The notes under the pieces: generated by a model
Seen by the model: the letters and a program-made list of their open reading frames with translations, nothing else
What the model was told of the DNA's origin: nothing
The model's database searches: none
Shown: positions 51,767 to 59,187 of the stretch, in pieces
How the letters are laid out: the number at the start of each line of letters is the position of its first letter
Position numbering within the stretch: the stretch's first letter is position 1
Source of the DNA: Palleronia sp. THAF1
GTDB lineage: Bacteria; Pseudomonadota; Alphaproteobacteria; Rhodobacterales; Rhodobacteraceae
Direction: 5' to 3'
NCBI RefSeq assembly: GCF_009363795.1
Contig: NZ_CP045420.1
Location: forward strand, 2,585,001-2,649,000
DNA length: 64,000 nucleotides
Program-made: the position numbers and the translations under genes

Positions 51767-52708
51767 TCAGGCGCAGGCGGGGCTGTCGCTTTTCCAACGG
51801 TGGATCGGGATGTGTGGCTGACCGCCCAAGCGCAGGCGCGCATCGCGCCACATGTCCCGCCAAACCTGCCAATCGGTCAAAACACGTTCAGGATGCGCAT
51901 GGGAGCGGGCGACGAACTCTGGGAAGTGCGACCGGCCCGTGGGTTGCCCGGTGACGTTGTAGCGTACATCGAAGGACCAGCGGAACCGGTCCGATGTATT
52001 GTCCAAAGAGGCATGCGGCGTCAGCGGATGGAAGATGACCGCGCCACCCGCCTTGACCGGAAGCGGCTGTGCTTTTTCCAGATCGAGGCAGCCGTCCGCG
52101 ATGGCCGTCTGCTTCTTTGGGCAATGCGGATACATCTGCGGCTTGCCGGGGATCACCTGAAGGCAACCATTCTCCACAGTCGCATTGGAGATCGCCAGCC
52201 AAACCGTGACCATCTGCGTGCCGTCGCCGTCTGCGTGCGCGACGGCACGATCCTGATGCCAGTCGGTCGCCATGACATGGGCGCGGTTTTCAGAACCGTT
52301 CAGCGTCGGCGCAGGGGGCTTGAGGCGGACGTGCTGGATGGGATTTGATGTCAGTTCCGGCCCGATCAGCGACTCCACCAGATCCAGCAAGTGCGGCGCT
52401 GTTATCATGTCGAACACCGCAGGCCCGAAGTGGAACGGCGTATCCGGCGCGATGTCTCCGCCGGGCAACGAGATATCCATAGGCTGGAACCAGTCGCAGC
52501 CCGCGTCGTAGCTGGTCAGCAGCTTTTGCCAGAAGTCCATGTCGCCCGGCGGGGGCACCCGTCCTTCGGCGTGCCAACCGTCATACAAGGTGTCGAGCAG
52601 GTCTTCGTACTCGCGCTTCACACTGTTGAGGATCGGCATGGGCAGAACGTCAGGCACGACGATTACGCCGTTGGTGTTGAAGTCGTCGATCTGTTGCTGC
52701 GTCAGCAT
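51767..52708 (-). CDS. Phytanoyl-CoA dioxygenase (PhyH) family protein
   Basis: A 313-residue non-haem iron, 2-oxoglutarate dioxygenase. The Fe ligands are the His and Asp in WHQDRAV near residue 164, and the distal His in HPLTPHASLDN near residue 230; an Arg in RWSFDVRY would bind 2-oxoglutarate. It starts LTQQQIDDFNTNGVIVVPD as the family does. It hydroxylates an unknown substrate; its place among sugar-acid genes suggests a small carbohydrate or compatible solute. Start at 52708 behind GGGAGT. Confidence 0.85.
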   Translation of the reverse strand: MLTQQQIDDFNTNGVIVVPDVLPMPILNSVKREYEDLLDTLYDGWHAEGRVPPPGDMDFWQKLLTSYDAGCDWFQPMDISLPGGDIAPDTPFHFGPAVFDMITAPHLLDLVESLIGPELTSNPIQHVRLKPPAPTLNGSENRAHVMATDWHQDRAVAHADGDGTQMVTVWLAISNATVENGCLQVIPGKPQMYPHCPKKQTAIADGCLDLEKAQPLPVKAGGAVIFHPLTPHASLDNTSDRFRWSFDVRYNVTGQPTGRSHFPEFVARSHAHPERVLTDWQVWRDMWRDARLRLGGQPHIPIHRWKSDSPACA

Positions 52709-52719
52709 GGCGAAACTCC

Positions 52720-53805
52720 CTAGACTTTGACGGATTCCAGTTTGTCCCAATCGAACACCACCCCATGGCCGGGACGATCGGGCGCAATGGCGTGGCCGTC
52801 TTCGATCTGCAGCGGCGTCTCGACATAGTTTTCCAGCCCAAAGCCGTGCGCCTCCAGATACGAGCGGTTCGGACAGGCGGCGAGCAGGTGCACCGTGATG
52901 TCATGCGCGCCGTGGCTGGTGACGGGCAGGTGGAACGCCTCTGCCAGCCGCGCGATCTTCATGAAGGGCGTGACGCCACCGCAGTTGGTGACGTCCGGCT
53001 CTGGGAAGGTCACACCGCCTTCGATGGCTGTGCGGAATTCCCACAACGAGCGCAGGTTCTCACCCGCCGCGATTGGGATGCCGCCTTCTGTCAGGATGCG
53101 ACGATGGCCGGCGGGGTCCTCTGGCGGGATGGGTTCCTCGAACCACGTCAGGTCGAATTCCGCGTAGGCCTTGGCCGCGCGCACGGCACCGTCGACGGTG
53201 AATTTCATGTTCGCGTCAGCCATCAAGGGCATGTCTGGCCCAAAAGCATCGCGCAGGGCGGCAAGCTTGGCCACATCCTCTCGCAGCAGATCCCGGCCCA
53301 CCTTCATCTTGATGGCGCGGTGGCCCTTGGCGCGGTTTTCATGCGTCTGCTCGACCAACTCCGACGGCGTCAGGTGAATGTCGATCCCGCCAGCATAACA
53401 GGGCACCCGCGCGTCGAACCCACCCAACAGACGCCACAGGGGCAGATCCGCGCGTTTCGCCTTCAGATCCCACAGCGCCATATCCAGCGCCGAAAGCGCC
53501 AGCACCGTTGGCCCGCCACGTCCGCCGTAGTGGAAGGCCCACCATAGGTCCTTCCAGATCGCCTCGATCAGCGATGGATCGCGGCCGAGCACCAGCGGGG
53601 TCATCTCGCGGGCGAGAATGTCGGCGATGGCCCCGCCGTTCACACCGCAGGTAAAGGTATAGCCTACGCCCGTCGCCCCGTCGCTGTCGGTCACGCGGGC
53701 GGTGACGACCTCGAACGCGGTCATCGTGCCGTGCATGCTGTCTTCCAGCGCCACTGGCAGCGGGATCAGGTAGTGGTCGGTCTTCACGCTGGCGATAGTG
53801 GTCAT
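52720..53805 (-). CDS. Mandelate racemase/muconate lactonizing enzyme family (enolase superfamily) dehydratase
   Basis: A 361-residue enolase-superfamily protein. The barrel residues are KMK in AIKMKVG near residue 167, metal ligands Asp in MADANMKF near residue 196, Glu in WFEEPIPP near residue 222, and Glu in AGENLRS near residue 247, with the His-Asp dyad in SHGAHD near residue 298. This residue set suits acid-sugar dehydration by proton abstraction. The sugar acid is unknown; L-fuconate or L-rhamnonate-type acids would match the KDF-dehydrogenase-like and Lra6-like genes nearby. Confidence 0.85.
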   Translation of the reverse strand: MTTIASVKTDHYLIPLPVALEDSMHGTMTAFEVVTARVTDSDGATGVGYTFTCGVNGGAIADILAREMTPLVLGRDPSLIEAIWKDLWWAFHYGGRGGPTVLALSALDMALWDLKAKRADLPLWRLLGGFDARVPCYAGGIDIHLTPSELVEQTHENRAKGHRAIKMKVGRDLLREDVAKLAALRDAFGPDMPLMADANMKFTVDGAVRAAKAYAEFDLTWFEEPIPPEDPAGHRRILTEGGIPIAAGENLRSLWEFRTAIEGGVTFPEPDVTNCGGVTPFMKIARLAEAFHLPVTSHGAHDITVHLLAACPNRSYLEAHGFGLENYVETPLQIEDGHAIAPDRPGHGVVFDWDKLESVKV

Positions 53806-53879
53806 GGCGCGGTCCGCAAATTGCAAAAGGGGCGGAACGCGCCCGCCCCCTTGGGATGTCTAGAATGCCGGCCCTGCGA

Positions 53880-55505
53880 TCACAGGAAGATCGACACGAT
53901 GGGCGGCCAGATCAGCAGGACCGACAGTGCCACAAGTTGCAGCGCGATGAACGGCAGGAAGCCCCGGAAGATCGCCGTCAGCGTGATGTGCGGCGGTGCG
54001 ACCGACTTCAGGTAGAACGCCGCAGGGCCGAAGGGTGGCGACAGGAAGCTGACCTGCATGTTCATGCAGAACACCACACCGAACCAGATTGCCACGTGAC
54101 GCGGCTCCAACTCTCCGAAGATGCCGATTTCCGCTACGGGAAGTTTCAGCACGATGGGCAGGAACACCGGCATGATCAGCAACACGATGCCGACCCAGTC
54201 CATGAACATCCCCATGATCAGGAAGATCAGCATCATCACCAGGATGATCGACATGGTGGGCAGTTCCGCCGCGATGATCAGGTTGGCCACGTAGGTCGGA
54301 CCGCCGGACAGGGTGTAGGCCGCTGCCAGCGCCGCCGCACCGATGGTCACCCAGATGATCGTGCCGGTGGATTTCAGCGTGCGGATCAAGCTGTCCCACA
54401 CGATCTCGAACGTCATCTCGCCGCGGACAAGGCTGATGGTGAAGACGGCAACGACGCCCATGCCAGCGGCTTCCGTAATGCCGGTGATGCCCATGTAGAT
54501 GGATCCCAGAACCACGCCGATGACGATGACGGGCGCGATCAGGCCCTTGCCCATGTCCCAGCCGGTGGCGACACGCTCTTTGCCGATGGCGAACATCGCG
54601 GCGAACAGCGCGCCGAAGAAGCCCGCGATCCAGGGCAGGTCGGACACCATGCCCAGCGCAATGGGGTCTTCGCCCGGTTGCAGGGTGTTCTGTCCGGTGA
54701 CGGTGAAGAACAGTGCGCGCAGGAACAGCACGCCGGTGACCCACAGGCCGAACTTCGTCAGGAAGCCCAGAAACATCAGACCCTTTTCACGTCCGTGCGG
54801 CTCATCGGGGTCGATGGGCGGCAGCGGGGCCAGCGACGGGTTCACCCGCGTGCGGATAAGGATGTAGACGATGAAGAACGACGCCAGCATGAAGCCCGGC
54901 AGGAAGGACGCGGTGAATAGCGCCTTGATCGAGGTTTCGGTGACGAGGCCGTAGAAGATCAGAACGATGGACGGCGGGATCATCGTGCCCAAGGAACCAG
55001 ACGCACAGATCGTGCCGATGGCAAGGTTCTGATCATAGCCCAGCCGCAACATCTGCGGCAGCGCGATCAGGCCCAGCAGCACGACTTCACCGCCGATGAT
55101 GCCCGACATGGCGGCCATGATGACGGCCATGATCGAGGTCACGACAGCAATGCCGCCCCGCGTGCCCGACAGCCACACGTTCAGTGAAGAGTACATGTCC
55201 TTGGCGATGCCGGAGCGTTCCAGCAGGGCCGCCATGAAGATAAACAATGGAATTGATATCAGGACGTAGTTGGTCATCTGCCTGTAGACCGCCTGGCCCA
55301 GCACAGACATCGGCCCTGCCCCGAAGTCGCGGAATAGAAGTTCCGGACCGAACTTCATGATAAGAACGGCAACCGCCAGAAAGGCCGAAGCAAAGCCAAG
55401 CGGCATGCCGATGGCCAGCAGGAAGAACATCGCCAGTAGCAGGATGATGCTCAGCGTTCCGATGTCGGGGACCTTCATCCACGAGAGCATGCTCAGGAAT
55501 TCCAT
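53880..55505 (-). CDS. dctM: TRAP transporter large permease (DctM)
   Basis: A 541-residue membrane protein of about twelve to fourteen helices. IPLFIFMAALLERSGIAKDMY near residue 80 (in parts), SGIIGGEVVLLGLIALPQM, ASGSLGTMIPPSIVLI near residue 157 and MDWVGIVLLIMPVFLPI are DctM hallmarks. With DctP and DctQ it imports carboxylates or sugar acids using the sodium gradient. Slightly longer than the usual 430 residues because of an extra segment around residues 250-330. Start at ATG 55505; GTG 55511 lies closer to GAGG and is possible. Confidence 0.88.
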   Translation of the reverse strand: MEFLSMLSWMKVPDIGTLSIILLLAMFFLLAIGMPLGFASAFLAVAVLIMKFGPELLFRDFGAGPMSVLGQAVYRQMTNYVLISIPLFIFMAALLERSGIAKDMYSSLNVWLSGTRGGIAVVTSIMAVIMAAMSGIIGGEVVLLGLIALPQMLRLGYDQNLAIGTICASGSLGTMIPPSIVLIFYGLVTETSIKALFTASFLPGFMLASFFIVYILIRTRVNPSLAPLPPIDPDEPHGREKGLMFLGFLTKFGLWVTGVLFLRALFFTVTGQNTLQPGEDPIALGMVSDLPWIAGFFGALFAAMFAIGKERVATGWDMGKGLIAPVIVIGVVLGSIYMGITGITEAAGMGVVAVFTISLVRGEMTFEIVWDSLIRTLKSTGTIIWVTIGAAALAAAYTLSGGPTYVANLIIAAELPTMSIILVMMLIFLIMGMFMDWVGIVLLIMPVFLPIVLKLPVAEIGIFGELEPRHVAIWFGVVFCMNMQVSFLSPPFGPAAFYLKSVAPPHITLTAIFRGFLPFIALQLVALSVLLIWPPIVSIFL

Positions 55506-55511
55506 TGTCAC

Positions 55512-56312
55512 TTACCTCAGCGTCTTGCGGATGTTTTCGATCTCGACTTCGTCCATATCGTCGAGGGACAAATGCTCAGGGGCCTTGTTCCAGTCGGCGA
55601 TGATGTTCGACAGCGCCTGCAGCGCAACGAGACAGATGATGATCAGGATGGCGCCCTTCAGGATGCCCGGAATGGGCGGATCCCACGCGGTGCCGAAGGT
55701 CTCCATTCGCAGGAAGCGGCGCATGGCGTCATCGTAGCCGCCCCAGACCATTGCAAAGGTGAAGAACCAGATCAGGAACAGCGAGATGATGTCCGAGACC
55801 TTCTGAAAGAAGCGGGGCATCATGTCGTAGATCACGTAGATGCGAATGTGGCTGCGCTGCTGCATGGCGTAAAGGCCCGCAAGCAGGAACACGAAGCTGG
55901 CCATGAAGAGAGACAGCTCGTTCGCCCAAAGCGTCGGGCGCGCGAAGACGTAGCGAGAGACGACCTCGTAGAACATGACCAAAACGGTCAAGGCGACAAG
56001 GATCATCGCGACCCGCGACAGGACGAGGGATATGATGTCGAACACGCCGTCGGGATGATACTCGATCGCGCCACGGCTGTCGGACAGGTAAAGCGACAGG
56101 GTCAGGACGGTGCCCAGTATCACGAACAGCATCAGCTGAACCATCGGGCGACCCTCGGGGCGGATCATCTCGTACATTCCGATGGAGTCTTCAGTCAGCA
56201 GGCGGTTGGCGATCAACCAAACGTACAGAACGGCGAAGACGGCGGAAAATCCGATTGCGGCCATGCGTATCGGCTTGCGCATCGGACCCAGCCAAAGGCT
56301 TTCCTGATTCAT
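55512..56312 (-). CDS. dctQ: TRAP transporter small permease (DctQ), enlarged
   Basis: A 266-residue membrane protein. The last 170 residues are a normal DctQ (four helices; VMFYEVVSRYVFARPTLWANEL, in parts, is the family signature near residue 128). About 95 extra N-terminal residues carry two more helices (AAIGFSAVFAVLYVWLIAN and MVQLMLFVILGTVLTLSLYL, in parts). Usual DctQ proteins have 160-180 residues. It stops seven bases before the chosen dctM start. Confidence 0.85.
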   Translation of the reverse strand: MNQESLWLGPMRKPIRMAAIGFSAVFAVLYVWLIANRLLTEDSIGMYEMIRPEGRPMVQLMLFVILGTVLTLSLYLSDSRGAIEYHPDGVFDIISLVLSRVAMILVALTVLVMFYEVVSRYVFARPTLWANELSLFMASFVFLLAGLYAMQQRSHIRIYVIYDMMPRFFQKVSDIISLFLIWFFTFAMVWGGYDDAMRRFLRMETFGTAWDPPIPGILKGAILIIICLVALQALSNIIADWNKAPEHLSLDDMDEVEIENIRKTLR

Positions 56313-56376
56313 CCTGACAATCCCCCGAAGAAAGCGGGCCCGTTGGCGGCCCAAGGTAACGGCACATCTGGAGAAC

Positions 56377-56400
56377 GCGGGCCCCGCAATGGGGGCCCGC
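56377..56400 (-). other. Strong GC hairpin between dctP and dctQ
   Basis: Perfect 9-base arms GCGGGCCCC (56377-56385) and GGGGCCCGC (56392-56400) around a six-base loop, with no T-run. It lies in the 135-base gap between the TRAP binding protein and the permease genes. It most likely protects the dctP message end or partly blocks transcription, raising DctP relative to the permeases. Confidence 0.65.
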
Positions 56401-56447
56401 GATAGACGAGCGAAGAGGCACGACCATCAGGCCACGCGTCGTCGTCC

Positions 56448-57461
56448 TTAGTCGATCAGACCAAGCTGGCTGAGGTAGGCTTTGTGGCTTTCGACCAGCG
56501 CCGCGGCTTCGGGGCTGCGGGTGGCCCAGTCATCCCAAGCGGCCTGAGCGGCAACGCGGAATTCCTTGCGGTCTTCGTCCGACCAGGCGTACAGCGTCAC
56601 GCCCTGCTCTTGGAGTTCAGCGGCGGCTTCGGTGTTGGCCTTTTCGTTCGCCATGGCGATCTGGAAGGACAGCTTCTGCCACGCGGTCTCCATGATGCGG
56701 CGCTGCTGCTCGGTCAGGCCGTTCCACACGTCGAGGTTACAGGCCAGGTGATCCGACGGCATCGAGTGGAAGCCGGGGTACGTGGCGTGCTTGACGATGT
56801 CATACAGACCAAGGCCCACGTTGTTCGCCAGACCCGAAGCGTCGGCACCGTCGATGATGCCGGTTTCCAGCGCGGTGAAGATCTCGGTGAAGTCCATCAC
56901 GATGGGCGAGGCGCCCAGCTTCTCGAAGATCTCGGTCTCCATGCCCGGGGGCGAACGGAACTTCCAGCCTTCCAGATCCTCGGGACCGGCCAGCGGCTTG
57001 GAGGACGAGAACGATTCCTGACCGTAGATGGCCCAGCCGATCAGCTGCATGTTCTGCGCGTTGTAAAGCTCTTGCGCAGCCTCCCAGCCACCGCCGTGAT
57101 ACAGCCAGCTATACTGCTGCCACGGGGTGTCGTAACCGCCCATGATGTCGCCGACAAACTGGAACGCGGGGTTCTTGCCGGTCTGGTAGGCACCGCCCGT
57201 CGCGTCGCAATCCACGATGCCGTTGATCGCGGCGTCGAAGGTCTCGGTCGTTGCGACGACAGAGGAAGAGTAGAACATCTCGATGGTGATATCGCCGCCG
57301 GACATGGTTTCGACGTCGTCGATCCACGTGGCCAACATCTTGCCGGTCGGGTGCTCGGTTGCGTAGTGCGTCTGGATGCGCAGGTTCACAGGCTCGGCCA
57401 CTGCGGCACCTGCGACCAATGCGGTCGCACCAGCCATCATCAAAGCTGACTTCAAGTTCAT
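56448..57461 (-). CDS. dctP: TRAP transporter substrate-binding protein (DctP)
   Basis: A 337-residue periplasmic protein. Signal peptide MNLKSALMMAGATALVAGA (in part) ends at AVAEPVN. GGDITIEMFYSSSVV near residue 55, LEGWKFRSPPGMETEIFEKLG (in parts; the carboxylate-binding Arg of the family is in KFRSP) near residue 165, and IIDGADASGLANN near residue 205 follow. It delivers the solute to DctQM; an acid sugar is likely from the operon. First gene of a minus-strand series reaching to 46.67 kb. A TGGTATACCA site lies 72 bases before its start. Confidence 0.88.
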   Translation of the reverse strand: MNLKSALMMAGATALVAGAAVAEPVNLRIQTHYATEHPTGKMLATWIDDVETMSGGDITIEMFYSSSVVATTETFDAAINGIVDCDATGGAYQTGKNPAFQFVGDIMGGYDTPWQQYSWLYHGGGWEAAQELYNAQNMQLIGWAIYGQESFSSSKPLAGPEDLEGWKFRSPPGMETEIFEKLGASPIVMDFTEIFTALETGIIDGADASGLANNVGLGLYDIVKHATYPGFHSMPSDHLACNLDVWNGLTEQQRRIMETAWQKLSFQIAMANEKANTEAAAELQEQGVTLYAWSDEDRKEFRVAAQAAWDDWATRSPEAAALVESHKAYLSQLGLID

Positions 57462-57507
57462 GGTTATTCCTCCCTAAGCGGCTCTGCGTGGCCACCTGTC
57501 TTAAATT

Positions 57508-57525
57508 GATGCAGTCGAGTGCATC
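57508..57525. promoter_or_regulatory. GATGCA / TGCATC inverted repeat before dctP
   Basis: Perfect arms GATGCA (57508-57513) and TGCATC (57520-57525) around GTCGAG, 46 bases before the dctP start. A second palindrome type in this promoter, distinct from TGGTATACCA; it might bind another GntR protein. Confidence 0.45.
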
Positions 57526-57533
57526 GCGACGAA

Positions 57534-57599
57534 TGGTATACCATCCTGACAAAACCGTAGCGAACGAAATCTCGACACGCAACGTTTTTTGGTATACCA
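57534..57599. promoter_or_regulatory. Two TGGTATACCA operators in the dctP / GntR divergent promoter
   Basis: Perfect palindromes at 57534-57543 and 57590-57599, centres 56 bases apart. The left copy is 72 bases from the dctP ATG and the right copy 69 bases from the GntR ATG, an almost symmetric layout. This allows control of the TRAP operon and autoregulation of the GntR gene. Confidence 0.85.
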
Positions 57600-57668
57600 G
57601 ATTTGAACTTTCGTTGTTCTGTTCTAAGCAGCCGAAACGAAGGTAGCTGAACAGTCAGAACAGGCCGA

Positions 57669-58400
57669 ATGTCGAAAGAATCGCTTGCCGAACACATCGC
57701 CAACGGACTTCGGCGCGACATCCTTCGGGGCAAGCTGTCGCCCGGCAAGCCGGTGAAGGAACGCGACATCGCGGCGGATATCGGCGTCAGCCGCACCCCC
57801 ATCCGCGAAGCGATCCGCATCCTGTCGAAGGAAGGTCTGGTCGAGCTGCGACCCTCTCGCAGTCCCATTGTCGCGATCTCTGATTTCACCGAAATCTCGG
57901 ACCAGACAGAGGTGCTGATCGCGCTGGAAAAGCTGTCTGGCGAGCTGGCCTGTAACAATGCCACCGACCGTCAGATCGAACAGTTGGCCAAGATCACAGC
58001 CAATATGTCCGACAACTTCGACACTGCCGATCCACTGGACATGTTCGAAACCGACATGTCCTTCCATACCGCCATCGCGGTCGCCTCTGGCAATCATGCG
58101 CTGGCCGAAACTCACGGGACATTCCTGCGCCGCCTGTGGCGCGCGCGCTATCTTGCTGCCAGCAAGCGCCGCAATCGCGACCGGGTGGTCAACGAGCACA
58201 CGTTGATCCTGAATGCCTTGCGCGCACGGGATGCAAGCGCCGTCCGGGACGCGATCGACAACCACCTGTGGCACCTTGCGGACGATATACGCGCCGCCAT
58301 GGAGCACGAAGCAACCGCACACGAATATAGGGAAGACAACGATGAAGCTTTTGCGATTCGGACCGAAGGGACAGGAAAAACCGGGCATGCTGGACGCTGA
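57669..58400 (+). CDS. GntR-family regulator (FCD domain), candidate TGGTATACCA-binding protein
   Basis: A 243-residue regulator. Winged helix: LSPGKPVKERDIAADIGV then SRTPIREAIRILSKEGL (residues about 23-58). The FCD domain carries its metal/ligand residues in ALEKLSGELA, DMSFHTAIA (His), NEHTLIL (His) and DNHLWHL (His). It lies next to two TGGTATACCA copies, so it is the best candidate for the regulator of that motif, known for UxuR/ExuR-type FCD proteins. The 3' end overlaps the next gene by 59 bases, an unusual length. Confidence 0.87.
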   Translation: MSKESLAEHIANGLRRDILRGKLSPGKPVKERDIAADIGVSRTPIREAIRILSKEGLVELRPSRSPIVAISDFTEISDQTEVLIALEKLSGELACNNATDRQIEQLAKITANMSDNFDTADPLDMFETDMSFHTAIAVASGNHALAETHGTFLRRLWRARYLAASKRRNRDRVVNEHTLILNALRARDASAVRDAIDNHLWHLADDIRAAMEHEATAHEYREDNDEAFAIRTEGTGKTGHAGR

Positions 58401-59187
58401 CGGCAACGTCCGCGATCTGTCCGGCAAGGTTGCTGAATTCGCGGGTGACGGCGTGTCGCTGGACGCCTTGGATGCGATCCGCGCGCTGGACGTGGACCGC
58501 CTGCCGGTCGTCGCGGAACCGGGCCGCATCGGCAGCCCGCTGGCGTCTGTTCCGAACTTCTTCTGCATCGGCCTGAACTACGCCCTGCACGCGAAGGAAA
58601 GCGGCGCGGACGCGCCATCGGAACCCATCGTCTTTTCCAAGGCGACATCGGCGCTGTCCGGACCGTTCGATCCGGTCGTCATCCCGCGCACCTCCGAGAA
58701 GAGCGACTGGGAAGTCGAGCTGGGTGTCGTGATCGGCAAGCCGACCCTGTATGTCAGCGAGGATGACGCGCTGGATCACATCGCGGGCTACTGCACCATC
58801 AACGACGTGTCCGAGCGCGCCTTCCAGATCGAGCGTCTGGGCCAATGGATCAAGGGCAAGTCAGCCCCCACCTTCGGTCCCGTCGGCCCCTATCTGGTGA
58901 CGGCGGACGAGGTTGGCGATCCGCAGAACCTGCGCGTATCTCTCGACCTGAACGGAGAGACCGTTCAGGACTCCAACACCAGCGACATGATCTTCAGCGT
59001 GCGCCAGATCGTAAGCTACATGAGCCAGTTCATGCAGCTGATGCCCGGTGACATCATCGCCACCGGCACGCCGTCGGGCGTCGGCCTCGGCATGTCGCCG
59101 CAGCGCTTCCTGAAGCCTGGCGACGTGATGGAGATCGAGGTTCACGGGCTGGGCCGTCAGCGGCAGGAAACCGTCGCCGCAGAGTGA
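58342..59187 (+). CDS. FAH-family hydrolase resembling 2,4-diketo-3-deoxy-L-rhamnonate/fuconate hydrolase
   Basis: A 281-residue fumarylacetoacetase-type protein. NFFCIGLNYALHAKESG near residue 72, PIVFSKATSAL near residue 94, the metal-site EVELGVVIGK near residue 122, GYCTINDVSERAFQ near residue 148, and IATGTPSGVGLG near residue 237 are all present. Length and blocks match the Lra6 group, which hydrolyses 2,4-diketo-3-deoxy acids to pyruvate and lactate or hydroxy acids. The KDF-dehydrogenase-like SDR at 47.6 kb would make the substrate. ATG at 58342 behind GGGAAG, inside the GntR reading frame. Confidence 0.83.
   Translation: MKLLRFGPKGQEKPGMLDADGNVRDLSGKVAEFAGDGVSLDALDAIRALDVDRLPVVAEPGRIGSPLASVPNFFCIGLNYALHAKESGADAPSEPIVFSKATSALSGPFDPVVIPRTSEKSDWEVELGVVIGKPTLYVSEDDALDHIAGYCTINDVSERAFQIERLGQWIKGKSAPTFGPVGPYLVTADEVGDPQNLRVSLDLNGETVQDSNTSDMIFSVRQIVSYMSQFMQLMPGDIIATGTPSGVGLGMSPQRFLKPGDVMEIEVHGLGRQRQETVAAE

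Noticed and set aside
53856-54920. 354-codon plus-strand frame opposite dctM
   Set aside because: Same kind of charged shadow frame over a clear TRAP permease.
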